Source: Verrucomicrobiales bacterium (lineage in GTDB: Bacteria > Verrucomicrobiota > Verrucomicrobiia > Limisphaerales > J093). From it: a stretch of DNA of 64,000 nucleotides. Where the stretch lies: the NCBI GenBank assembly GCA_024233215.1, contig JACKPW010000005.1:1-64000 (forward strand), read 5' to 3'. A program made the position numbers and the translations under genes. Positions 7,727 to 16,304 of this stretch are shown piece by piece. Positions within the stretch are counted from its first letter, which is position 1. Every line of letters starts with the position of its first letter. The notes under the pieces are model-generated. The model was not told where the DNA came from and made no database searches. It saw only the letters and a program-made list of their open reading frames with translations.

Positions 7727-9409
7727 TTACCGGGCGTTTCTCAGCACGCGGTAGAAACGGGCCGCTTGCGTGGCCGGGAGGTCATCCGTCCAGCTCAGGT
7801 CGCCGGCGGTGTCCGGGGCGAGCGTGCCGTTGGTGGCGTCGGCCCAGTTCACCGAATCAGAGACATCCGCTGAAACCTGCACTTGATAAGTGTAGCTCGG
7901 GTCGCCGGGCCACATCAGCTCGATGCCCGCGGGTTGTCCGGCCAGTTGGACCTCGATCGCGAAGCCCATCATGCTTTGGAGCATGGCCGCCCGTTCCGCC
8001 GGATAGCCCAGCGCGAGGAAGTCCAGTCGACCGCCCGGCGTGTGGCAGTCCGCGCAGCGCAGCGCCATCTCTTTCGGGGCCACCATGTGGTTCTGGATCC
8101 AGACCATCTCGGTCGAAGCCCAACCCAGCTCACCGCTGTACTCACGTCCCACGGTCTGCATGCCAGTGGTCAGCGCGAGATCCCAGTCGTAAGCCTTCCA
8201 GTAGGCGTCGGTGTCCGCGGCGTCGTTCGGGAACAGATTGGGGACTCCGAGGACGTTGTTGGCGACGTCGTAGGGCTGCACGCCGGTGAAACGCTTGACC
8301 GGCACAATGCGCGCCTTGACGTCCGTCTCCGACCCATGAAGCTGGTTGATCATGATCGGTTGGTTGGGATCCACGGCGTCGTCCAGCGTGTGGTAGAGCA
8401 CGTCCCCGTTGAACCACTGATACTCCGGCACGACGTTCTCCTCCCAGGTGAAGGTTCCCTTCATCGAGTTGTAGATGTCCTCGCCGGCGGCGTTCTTGAC
8501 CGTGCGGGTGCTGCCGTCGGGATTGCGGTCACCGGCCGTGGACCAGTCCCAGCTCATCTTCGTGGCCTTGCCGCCCCGGGCGAAGCGGGGGACATGGCAT
8601 GTCTGACAGGCCACGCGGGCGGTGTGCCCGTTCAGGCGCTCGGCACTGTCGCCGGTGTGCGGGGCATCCGTATGGCAACGCTCGCAAAGTGCGTTGTCCG
8701 GTGCGGCCTTTGAGTAGCGGGAACCGTAGACTTGGTGGCCGCCGGCGTCGTGACAGAAGGAGCAGTCCTGATTGATCCCGTCCTCCCCCATGTGCACGTC
8801 CAATGCGCGCGTCGGATGGGTCAGGGTCGAATCCAGGTCGCCATGCTTCACGGCGTCACCACCGCCACCGTAGAAATGGCAGGCGCCGCAGGTGGCGCGG
8901 CTCGTGGGGCCCACGCTCTTTGCCACCGCCAGCAAATCCACCGAGGGATCCGGATTGCCCGCGGCGGTGGGGGTCTTCTTGTAGGTGCCCGTGGTGTCGT
9001 GACAGACGAGGCAGTCCAGTTTGGTGGGATCGTCGAAATCGAAGGTGTCGTCCCGCCAGCCCTGGCCGATGTGGCAGCTGGTGCAGCGCGGCTCGTTGGA
9101 GCGGACGGCAACGCAGTAGTTGTTGATAACGTTGTATTTGCCCAGCTCCTGGGATTCCCCGGTGGAGAGCTGGTTGGTATGGCGCCAGGTCCAGTGCACG
9201 GTCTGCATCAATCCGGCGGTCTGGTCATTTCCCAGCATGCCGTCGGGACCATGACAACCCAGACAGGTGGTGGTGCCGGCATACTCGCTGATGAAGGCGC
9301 TGTGATTGACGGCGGCGAAAGCTCCGGGCATGGCCATGCCGAGAAGCAGGCAGCCCAGCGCCAACCCGGGGGCGGACCGCCGGCAGGAGGAGTTTGGTTG
9401 CTTTTTCAT
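7727..9409 (-). CDS. Octaheme c-type cytochrome, tetrathionate reductase (OTR) family
   Basis: 560 aa with a signal peptide ending near 'GAFA' (about residue 32), so periplasmic. Eight CxxCH haem sites are visible: CLGCH, CTSCH, CLVCH, CGACH, CSFCH, CERCH, CQTCH and CADCH. Family markers include 'HWTWRHTNQL', 'NNYCVAVRSNEPRCTSCH', 'DCLVCHDTTGTYKK' and 'CHFYGGGGDAVKHGD', which match the Shewanella-type octaheme tetrathionate reductase family (TIGR04315-like). Related enzymes reduce tetrathionate, nitrite or hydroxylamine in vitro; the physiological substrate here is unknown. The last 80 residues are not part of that family: they form a module ('IELMWPGDPSYTYQVQVS ... ARFYRVL') shared with other exported proteins of this window. 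ATG 9409 was chosen because it gives the signal peptide directly. Confidence 0.92.
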   Translation of the reverse strand: MKKQPNSSCRRSAPGLALGCLLLGMAMPGAFAAVNHSAFISEYAGTTTCLGCHGPDGMLGNDQTAGLMQTVHWTWRHTNQLSTGESQELGKYNVINNYCVAVRSNEPRCTSCHIGQGWRDDTFDFDDPTKLDCLVCHDTTGTYKKTPTAAGNPDPSVDLLAVAKSVGPTSRATCGACHFYGGGGDAVKHGDLDSTLTHPTRALDVHMGEDGINQDCSFCHDAGGHQVYGSRYSKAAPDNALCERCHTDAPHTGDSAERLNGHTARVACQTCHVPRFARGGKATKMSWDWSTAGDRNPDGSTRTVKNAAGEDIYNSMKGTFTWEENVVPEYQWFNGDVLYHTLDDAVDPNQPIMINQLHGSETDVKARIVPVKRFTGVQPYDVANNVLGVPNLFPNDAADTDAYWKAYDWDLALTTGMQTVGREYSGELGWASTEMVWIQNHMVAPKEMALRCADCHTPGGRLDFLALGYPAERAAMLQSMMGFAIEVQLAGQPAGIELMWPGDPSYTYQVQVSADVSDSVNWADATNGTLAPDTAGDLSWTDDLPATQAARFYRVLRNAR

Positions 9410-9531
9410 ATACTTGCGAATGATCGAATGAACGCAGACAGGGTGGGCAGATTCACCCATAAGCGCAACAACAACAGGCCAATTCTGAAAAGTAGCCGGA
9501 ATGCTAACAGTCGGCATCAACCAGCTTAATC

Positions 9532-10014
9532 TTAGTAGGGCGTCCGGTCCTCCTTGAGAAGCCACTCCCGGAACAGTGCCTGGCCGGACTGTCGCAGCAG
9601 GATTTCGGTGGGCCGGTCCCGTTCCCCCGGGGAGAGGGCCATCTGGGTGTAGAGGTAATCGTCGTCGAATCCGGCGGCCGCGGCGTCCCCGCGCGTCGCC
9701 GCATGAGTGACCCGGTCCAGCCGGGCCCAACCGATGGCGGCCAGGCACATGGGACACGGTTCGCAGCTGGTGAAAATCTCGCAGCCGGTGAGTTGGAAGG
9801 ACCCCAGCCGTTGACAGGCGTCCCGGATGGCCACCATTTCCGCGTGCGCCGTGGGATCGTTGGTGGAGGTGACCCGGTTCCATCCGCGGCCGACGATCTG
9901 CCCGTCGCGCACGATGACGGCGCCGAACGGGCCTCCGGCGTTCCGGCGCATTCCCTCCTGCGCCAGCCGGATGGCCTCGCGCATGAACTCCTCGCGTGGC
10001 GGCGCCGCGCTCAT
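9532..10014 (-). CDS. guaD: Guanine deaminase (CDA-fold)
   Basis: 160 aa. It hydrolyses guanine to xanthine and ammonia in purine salvage. The zinc site is complete: His57-Ala-Glu59 with catalytic Glu59, and PC(87)PMC(90). 'GGPFGAVIV', 'TSNDPTAHAE' and 'SCEPCPMCL' follow B. subtilis GuaD rather than the tRNA adenosine deaminase TadA, and the C-terminus ends in Tyr ('DRTPY') as GuaD does ('KKEY'). ATG 10014 gives the family length (about 156 aa); a longer open frame upstream overlaps the preceding gene and is not homologous. It starts 19 bases after the PIG-L gene, so the two are probably co-transcribed. Confidence 0.88.
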   Translation of the reverse strand: MSAAPPREEFMREAIRLAQEGMRRNAGGPFGAVIVRDGQIVGRGWNRVTSTNDPTAHAEMVAIRDACQRLGSFQLTGCEIFTSCEPCPMCLAAIGWARLDRVTHAATRGDAAAAGFDDDYLYTQMALSPGERDRPTEILLRQSGQALFREWLLKEDRTPY

Positions 10015-10033
10015 GCCGGTTCCCGGACTTGGC

Positions 10034-10912
10034 TCAGGGGGTCTTGGGAACGGCGTCCAGCAGGGAACCGGTGGATACGCCCGCGCCGAGCAATCGTTGT
10101 GCCGGTTCGATCTTGCTCCAACCCCGGCCGTCCCAGTGCCCGAGGCGGTAGAGCGTGGCGAAGTTGAAATCGGGCGGGGTGCCGCCCTGGCCGCCGACGA
10201 GTTCGCCACCCCGGCGCACGTTGTCCTGCAACCAGGCGGGCAGCAGCAGGTGATAGGGATTCCGGTTTACCTCGCCCACGTGAAACGAGGTTCCCGCCAT
10301 GAGATCGCCCACGTGTTCCGGGGTCAATTCGACCATCAGGTTGGGATCGTCCATGGCTCCCCAGAACTCGGTCTCCACGGTGAGGCAGCGGACGGTGTCG
10401 CCGGCGACCGCCAGTGCGTCCCGGACCAGGTGGTGGACGCCGATGTGGGTGCCGTTCCAGTCGCGTTCGTGGGGGAACAAGATGGCGGCGGGTTGCTGTT
10501 CCCGAAGGATGTCGGCGATGACCGTCACCTTGGCGCGCCATTCGTCCGGTGCCTCCGCCCGGGCCCGTGCGGTGATTCGTTCCAGGCCGGTTTCCGCCGT
10601 TTGCACGAGGTCGAAACCCAGGAATTCGCAGGCGTGGCGCAGTTCCTCCAGGCGCCCCGCCTGGCGATCGCGGTTGCTGCCCTGGGTGACCGCGACATTG
10701 ACCACGCGCATGCCGGCCTCGCGCTGGAACCGCAGGGCGATTCCGCCGATGATGCATTCGTCATCGGGGTGCGGGGAGAAGATGAGCACCTTCGGGGCGT
10801 TCGCGGCCGGAGCCGGGCGTTTCGGGGTGGCGAAGCCGCCGAGCGGAAGGGATCGTCCCTCGGCAACCAGCCCGGCGAACCGGGCGGCCAGAGCATGGTA
10901 GGGTGTGGTCAT
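10034..10912 (-). CDS. PIG-L/LmbE-family zinc deacetylase
   Basis: 292 aa from ATG 10912. The N-terminal motif 'IFSPHPDDECIIGG' (His48, Asp50, Asp51) and the distal 'HIGVHH' are the zinc-binding and catalytic signatures of the family, which removes N-acetyl groups from GlcNAc-type substrates (MshB, BshB, GlcNAc-PI deacetylase). The substrate cannot be told from the sequence. No bacillithiol or mycothiol genes are nearby, and the downstream partner is guanine deaminase. No signal peptide, so cytoplasmic. Confidence 0.85.
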   Translation of the reverse strand: MTTPYHALAARFAGLVAEGRSLPLGGFATPKRPAPAANAPKVLIFSPHPDDECIIGGIALRFQREAGMRVVNVAVTQGSNRDRQAGRLEELRHACEFLGFDLVQTAETGLERITARARAEAPDEWRAKVTVIADILREQQPAAILFPHERDWNGTHIGVHHLVRDALAVAGDTVRCLTVETEFWGAMDDPNLMVELTPEHVGDLMAGTSFHVGEVNRNPYHLLLPAWLQDNVRRGGELVGGQGGTPPDFNFATLYRLGHWDGRGWSKIEPAQRLLGAGVSTGSLLDAVPKTP

Positions 10913-10968
10913 GGTGAGGCGGATTCTAGTTGGGGAGCGGGGGCACGGCAACGCGGGGGATTCGTGGG

Positions 10969-12507
10969 CTACTTCAATTCCGCCAGTCCGAGTTCATCCA
11001 GGACCCAGTCGATGTTCAACGGCAGCTCTTCCGCCCGGGCCCGCATATCCACGGTGTGAACATGCTGCTTGCCCCAGGCCAGCAGCCGGGTGCGCATCGA
11101 ACTGTCTGCGGCCGCTTCCCGTGGGGTCTTGCCGTCCAGAGACTCCAGCTGCCGGTCGAGCAGTTGTTCGTAGTGCTCGCGCAGCCGCGCCGCCACGTCG
11201 TCGGCCTCCGGTGCTTCCGCCTCCGCCGGTTGGCCGGTCGTGGGGAGTGCCGCCCCGGCATTGGCCGGACCGCCATAGACCTGCTGTTGCGCGTCGTCCA
11301 CCAGGAGCTGCTCCTCGCGCATCGCCCGCAGGAACTCCATCAGGTCGATGGCACTGTCCTCGCGATGGGCGGTCTTGCCTGCGAGCACCTCGATGAGGCG
11401 GGCTTTCAAGGCGTCGCGGGTTTCCGGTTTCATGGCGTCCGCCACCATCATGCCGTCGGTCAGGCGGACCATGGGTTTGTCCGCCGTCGCAGCCCCGGAC
11501 GGGGGTTCCGCGTCGCCGGAGGCTGCCGGTTTCCAGGCAAGCCGCAGCATTTTCGCTGGCGCGTCTTCCGCCCCGGTTTCGGCCTCATTCTCCTCGTCCT
11601 CATCCTGTTCTTCTTGGAAGTCCCCGGCCGCGGTGAGAGTGGCGCGAATTTCGTCCAGCGGTGATTCGAGGGTGAACTCGCTGCGATGGATCAGCAGCCT
11701 GCCGCCCTGCAGCGGTTCGTTCATTTCGTTCTGCAGTCGCACTGCCTCCTCACCGGCCTGAACCATGTGATGGGCCAGGAACGTGCGGAAATCGAGGTCG
11801 GGATCTTCCTTGCGAGCTTCCTGGTGGCGGGCAGCCAGCCGGTTGTGCCAGGTCTCCCAGAGGGCCGGGGGAAGCTGCAGAGCAATGCCGCTGGTCCGGG
11901 TGTAGTGCGGATACCGAGTCAGCCAGCTCAGCACCACGGTGTACCGTGCCGACGACTCCGCCACACCCCGGTCGTAAACCAGAAACACGCCGGCCTCCGG
12001 GTTGAGCAGGTCGATGCATTCCGACCGGTCGTTACCGGGCACCCGCTGCACTTCCAGAACGCCCGGCAGGGTGCGGCGACGGTGTTGGGTCATCACGCGC
12101 TCGTCGTTGTTGAGGCCCGGAAACCCTTCGCTCTCCCACACCTCGACCAGCGTGCGGCCGTCCGTATCCCGGTCCAGGAACAGCGCCTGGTAGAGGACGT
12201 TGTGGGCCGCGAAATCGAGTTCCAGAGCCTTGTTGCGGATGGGGAGGGTTTCCTCCTTCAACCGTGCCCGGAAGGTCTCGTCGCCCAGGGCGGCGACCAC
12301 CCGCTGCATCGCCTTGCCCACCCAGGTGCCGTCCAGTTTCTGGTAGAGATCGTAGCTGGTGGTGCCCAGCGGGTTGAACGGACAGTCCGCCGGGCAGGCA
12401 ATGGTGCTGCCGCGCTGCGATCCACATTCCGCGGGGGTGATCGTCCGGTCCAACGCCGGGCAGGCGCGGGCCTTCTTGCTCGTCTGGGCCTTGTTGCTGT
12501 CGCTCAT
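10969..12507 (-). CDS. Uncharacterised protein with N-terminal cysteine motif
   Basis: 512 aa from ATG 12507; not recognised. The N-terminus has a compact cysteine cluster, 'CPALDRTITPAECGSQR' followed by 'CPADCPFNP', which looks like a small metal-binding knuckle of four Cys. The middle is mixed alpha/beta. An acidic stretch (EEQDEDEENEAETGAED) lies at about residues 310-327. Near the C-terminus 'LDGKTPREAA' recalls a short motif seen in several uncharacterised bacterial proteins but does not fix a function. No signal peptide or membrane helix. An ATG 75 bases upstream is possible but adds no conserved feature. Confidence 0.7.
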   Translation of the reverse strand: MSDSNKAQTSKKARACPALDRTITPAECGSQRGSTIACPADCPFNPLGTTSYDLYQKLDGTWVGKAMQRVVAALGDETFRARLKEETLPIRNKALELDFAAHNVLYQALFLDRDTDGRTLVEVWESEGFPGLNNDERVMTQHRRRTLPGVLEVQRVPGNDRSECIDLLNPEAGVFLVYDRGVAESSARYTVVLSWLTRYPHYTRTSGIALQLPPALWETWHNRLAARHQEARKEDPDLDFRTFLAHHMVQAGEEAVRLQNEMNEPLQGGRLLIHRSEFTLESPLDEIRATLTAAGDFQEEQDEDEENEAETGAEDAPAKMLRLAWKPAASGDAEPPSGAATADKPMVRLTDGMMVADAMKPETRDALKARLIEVLAGKTAHREDSAIDLMEFLRAMREEQLLVDDAQQQVYGGPANAGAALPTTGQPAEAEAPEADDVAARLREHYEQLLDRQLESLDGKTPREAAADSSMRTRLLAWGKQHVHTVDMRARAEELPLNIDWVLDELGLAELK

Positions 12508-12917
12508 CGTCAAAGCAACCAGCATCCGGCGGCGACCGATTCCGGGAAAGCCAAAAGCGCAGGAGTTGGTGATGCCGGGCATGATTCAGTGGGATGGCGG
12601 TGCGTCCGACCCTGATCTCCCGCGGGCCTGCCTCGCTTCGTTCTCTTCGTTTCCTTCTGTAGAGAGTTGAATCGTTACGGCCCAGCGAGGCCCGCGAGCC
12701 GGAGCCGGAGCGGGGACGGCCCGTCCCCGGATTGTGACACTACCGCCCTGCCTTCGTTTTCTTCTGGGGGCCCTTCCGTACGGCGATCCGGCCCACCGGC
12801 ATCAGGCAAAAAGCGCGAGCCAGCCAGCCGCCGGAGCCGGATCCCAATATCCGGTCAGTCCTTGCCAACATTAGTGGGTTGCGCAGAGCCGTTTCACGTG
12901 CTACCGCAGTAATCATC
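12508..12917. other. Divergent intergenic region
   Basis: About 410 bases separate the divergent starts of the Cys-motif protein and the large surface protein. It contains a strong short hairpin, CGGGGACG (12711-12718) with CGTCCCCG (12722-12729), without a U-tract. I see no conserved protein here and no clear promoter pair. Confidence 0.5.
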
Positions 12918-12932
12918 ATGCAGCCGAAATCG

Positions 12933-12953
12933 TCTCTCTCTCTCTCTCTCTCT
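12933..12953 (+). repeat. (TC)10T dinucleotide tract at the start of the surface protein gene
   Basis: Ten TC units plus T lie 15 bases after an ATG at 12918. That ATG is out of frame with the long downstream frame by exactly one dinucleotide. Losing one unit, or gaining two, would fuse MQPKSSLSLSL to the downstream CVGGAAFSVGIGPVAA-QS, giving a textbook signal peptide. With ten units, translation from 12918 stops after about 35 codons. It could be a contingency locus or an indel error in the assembly. Confidence 0.85.
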
Positions 12954-12955
12954 GC

Positions 12956-15900
12956 GTGGGCGGCGCTGCATTCTCTGTCGGCATCGGTCCGGTGGCGGCC
13001 CAAAGTGTGGCTGACGCGGGCGTGATCGAACGCGGCCCCGACTTCGCCGTGTACCAGCAGGTCACAACCTCCCTCACCGCCGACGGCCAAGCCCGCTTTC
13101 ACACCAATCGTTTCACCCTGCTGGAGAACGGGTTGAATTATCAGGACGAAAACGGCGCGTGGCAGGAAAGCCGGGACCTGATCGAACCGTTCGCTGAAGG
13201 AGCGGTCGCCCGGTACGGGCCCAACCAGGCCATCTTCAGTCCGGACCTGAACGCTTCGGCCGTGTTTGATATCCGGATGGGGGATGGCGGCCGGCTGCCG
13301 GGCGGCGTGCGGGCCATCCAGCTCACCGACCTGGCCACCGGGCGGAGCGTGGCACTGGGCAGCGTGAAAAAGTCCGCGCCCGGGGAACTCCTTCCGCCGG
13401 ACCGGATTGTCTATCGCGATGCGTTCGACGGGCTCAAAGCCGACGTCGTGCTGGTCTGGCGTCACAACCAGTTCCTGCAGGATGTGGTGCTCCGACAACG
13501 CCCGCGGCTGCCGGAAGGTTGGAAGCCGGACGAGGTCCGCCTCGAAGTCGTGACCGAGTTCGCCGAATGCCCCGACCCCGAGTTGCGCTGCCAGTCCGTG
13601 GGGGGCACCGGAGAGGAAATGCTGGAAGACCACACCGTGGTGGACTTCGGCGGCATGGCGATCCTAAAGGGACACGCCTTTCCGGTGGACGGCGGAGACG
13701 CGTGGGCTTTCGACGGCGGGATGCCGACCGAAGCGCAGACACCGGTTCTGAAGCAGTTTCACGAACTGCCGGACGGCCGGCGGTTCCTGGTGGAATCGGT
13801 CGCCTGGACCGAGGCGGAAGGGCAGTGGGCCAACCTCGCGCTTAATGCGCATCCCGAATCCGCGACGGGCGAGGACGCTGCTCCCGTTGAGCCCGTGCCC
13901 GCCGGGACGGTTGAGGGCGACGAAACCAGCCGGTTGGCGGCCACCACGATTTCCGTCCAGAAGGCCGGGGCGGCTTCGTCTGGAGCCGTGGACACGCCGC
14001 GGCGTACCTGGCCGGCACCGCGTCCCGCATCTCCCGAGCGCCAACCCATTGAACTGGCCCAAATGCCCTACAAACCGGAAGGGTACCTGGTCGACTTTGC
14101 CTTCGTGACCGTTTCCGGAAGCAACCCGACGGTCTTCCAGACCGGCTGGACCTACTATGTGAAGACCAGCTACTACAGCGGTAGTTCGGTCACCTTCCAG
14201 TCAGGGGCCACGATCAAGTTCAAGAACAACGCCTACCTGCTCCTCTACGGTCCGGTCTCCTTCCCGAGTTCAGGAAACGAGGTGGTGTTCACCTCGCGGA
14301 ACGATGATCAACACGGCGCCGTCATCCGCTACGTGCCGAACGAGGACGACAGCGATGGCAACCCGGCTGCGCATCAGGCGGCGCAAGCGATCTGGATCTA
14401 TTACGTCAGCATCAGCACAACCATCCAAAACGCCCGGATTACGTGGGCCCGGAAGGGCATTCAGTACGACTTGAATCCGGGGGGCAACCAAACTCACTAT
14501 CTGAGCGGCTCGTGGTTGGCTTACTGCGAGATCGGCATTTATGCCAACCTGCAAAATGCCACCTTGGTTCTCAGCAACGTCAAGGAGTGCACCTTGGGCA
14601 CTGAGATCGAATGCGGCGGCGGCGGTACGGTTTATGGCGCGATGGCCACCGATCCTCAGTGTGATGTGCAGTCCGTGGCCTGGGTGAACGATCCGGATGC
14701 GGACACACTCGTGGAGGATCCGTACGGTGATCCGAACAAGAACACGCAGTCCGAGTGCAGTTTCGTCCTTGCCGACAACAACCGCGTCGTGGCAGCTTTT
14801 TGGGATACTCACCTCAGCGCGTATGGCCTTGGCGGGGAGTCTTTTCAGACTCTTGAGTTTATACGTTCGACCGGTTGGGCGACATCTGACGACGCCGGTG
14901 AGAGTTTCGACGATCAAGGAGCGCTCCCGCCCGTGCCAATTCCTGCTCCGGCGCAACCCGGGGATGCCTGGGAGGGAGATGCCGGTGATCCGGTTATGGC
15001 ACGGGACACGAGCAACGGCTACGTTTACCTCCTTCTAAATCCTTCCCGCGAGGCCGTTAGCTGGAAAGGGTTTCGTCTCTGGCGGTCCACGGACAACGGG
15101 GCTACGTTCACTACGATCTGCGACGACCTTTTCAGCGGCACGGATTACATCAAAGGGGACAAGCCCATAATTGCGGTCAACAACTTTCTGAATCTGAGCA
15201 ACTCACAGTACATTTATGTCGCTGGGAGAACTGAGGAGTCGGTTTTGGTCACTTACTCGAGTGATTATGGTGCCTCTTGGGAGGGGCATACTCTGCTGTT
15301 CGAGAACACGAATGCTATCAACAGTGCCCAGGGCGCCGATATCGCGATAACCGATGACGGCACTGTCTATGTCTTCTACTTGGTAAGTACGAAGCCTCCT
15401 ACTCCATCCAACAGACTGGAGTACCGCTACAAGGCACCAGGGGAGACAACCTGGTCAATTCCTGTTCCCGTCCCCGCCCATGGGCCGTCAGGGACCAGCC
15501 TGTTGCTTAACTGCGAACAAGAAAGCGGCAGTGGAGACAACGAACGGCACGAGAGTGCATTACAGGGGGATTTCTTTAAATCCAACGGTTGGCCTCGCGT
15601 GGCGGTCAGCGGCCAGTGCGTTTACGTCGCGTTTGCGGATCTTCCTCAGAAGGATCCTCCCGGGGGCCGTAATACGGACCGCGGGGATATCTTCGTTCAA
15701 CAAGCAACCATCGGCGAGGGGAGTGGTAATCTAAGTTGGCTGGACGAAGCTGTCTGCGTAAGCCAAGGCGGGTCGGGAACGGACCAATGGAATCCTGCGA
15801 TCGCTGTCGCTGGAAATACACTCTTCGTGGGCTATTACAGCCGCCAGGATCGACCCGCGCAAAACGATCTCATCCGGGCGTATGGGGTCAAGGCCGACAT

Positions 15901-16297
15901 CTCAAACGGGTTGACAAACGCCACTTTCGACACATTCCCAATTAGCAGCACTACCTTCCCTCCGCTCTTTCCGGGACCTCATGAGCCTCCGGTTGGGGCC
16001 CCGCCTGGCGCGACCGTCTTCGTGCCTCCCTGTCAGCCGTGGGGTTACGATCATGTCTTCACGCAGAACGGTGTGGCTCTTGATGAAAACGGTGTCTACT
16101 CGGCCTGTCCTCCGCCGTGGAACGCTGCTCATGCTACTGGTACAACGTACCAGCACTTCATGGCGGATGACTACACCTGGGCAGCAGCCGATGCGAGCCA
16201 TTTCTACTTCGCTTGGTGTGATCGATCGCAGTCGTGCTCTGTGCCCGGAGGCACTCGACCTGACTCGAACGTTCGATTTGCCCGCATCAAGCCATGA
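12956..16297 (+). CDS. Large exported protein with sialidase-type (BNR/Asp-box) repeats, start possibly phase-variable
   Basis: 1113 codons from GTG 12956, but the natural start is probably ATG 12918, reached only if the (TC)10 tract changes length. Residues 1-20 of the reading given (FSVGIGPVAAQS) are the end of a signal peptide. Residues about 40-300 form a conserved-looking N-terminal domain (HTNRFTLLENGLNYQDENGAW...). Residues about 370-560 are beta-rich, and the remainder contains Asp-box/BNR-like motifs: 'WRSTDNGATFTTI', 'TYSSDYGASWEGH' and 'ATSDDAGESF', as in sialidase-fold propellers. Codon use becomes less GC-rich from about 14.8 to 16.2 kb than in neighbouring genes. Likely a cell-surface or secreted protein. 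The next gene follows after 7 bases. No catalytic sialidase triad could be assigned by eye. Confidence 0.75.
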   Translation: MGGAAFSVGIGPVAAQSVADAGVIERGPDFAVYQQVTTSLTADGQARFHTNRFTLLENGLNYQDENGAWQESRDLIEPFAEGAVARYGPNQAIFSPDLNASAVFDIRMGDGGRLPGGVRAIQLTDLATGRSVALGSVKKSAPGELLPPDRIVYRDAFDGLKADVVLVWRHNQFLQDVVLRQRPRLPEGWKPDEVRLEVVTEFAECPDPELRCQSVGGTGEEMLEDHTVVDFGGMAILKGHAFPVDGGDAWAFDGGMPTEAQTPVLKQFHELPDGRRFLVESVAWTEAEGQWANLALNAHPESATGEDAAPVEPVPAGTVEGDETSRLAATTISVQKAGAASSGAVDTPRRTWPAPRPASPERQPIELAQMPYKPEGYLVDFAFVTVSGSNPTVFQTGWTYYVKTSYYSGSSVTFQSGATIKFKNNAYLLLYGPVSFPSSGNEVVFTSRNDDQHGAVIRYVPNEDDSDGNPAAHQAAQAIWIYYVSISTTIQNARITWARKGIQYDLNPGGNQTHYLSGSWLAYCEIGIYANLQNATLVLSNVKECTLGTEIECGGGGTVYGAMATDPQCDVQSVAWVNDPDADTLVEDPYGDPNKNTQSECSFVLADNNRVVAAFWDTHLSAYGLGGESFQTLEFIRSTGWATSDDAGESFDDQGALPPVPIPAPAQPGDAWEGDAGDPVMARDTSNGYVYLLLNPSREAVSWKGFRLWRSTDNGATFTTICDDLFSGTDYIKGDKPIIAVNNFLNLSNSQYIYVAGRTEESVLVTYSSDYGASWEGHTLLFENTNAINSAQGADIAITDDGTVYVFYLVSTKPPTPSNRLEYRYKAPGETTWSIPVPVPAHGPSGTSLLLNCEQESGSGDNERHESALQGDFFKSNGWPRVAVSGQCVYVAFADLPQKDPPGGRNTDRGDIFVQQATIGEGSGNLSWLDEAVCVSQGGSGTDQWNPAIAVAGNTLFVGYYSRQDRPAQNDLIRAYGVKADISNGLTNATFDTFPISSTTFPPLFPGPHEPPVGAPPGATVFVPPCQPWGYDHVFTQNGVALDENGVYSACPPPWNAAHATGTTYQHFMADDYTWAAADASHFYFAWCDRSQSCSVPGGTRPDSNVRFARIKP

Positions 16298-16304
16298 GCC
16301 CGTC

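Noticed and set aside
9410..9883. An N-terminal extension of the octaheme cytochrome by 158 codons
   Set aside because: The extension overlaps the guanine deaminase gene antisense-frame style and precedes an obvious signal peptide, so ATG 9409 is the sensible start.
12918..13025. A separate small gene of about 35 codons starting at ATG 12918
   Set aside because: Its second half is out of frame with the conserved downstream protein and has no family features; it is better explained as the displaced start of the large gene.
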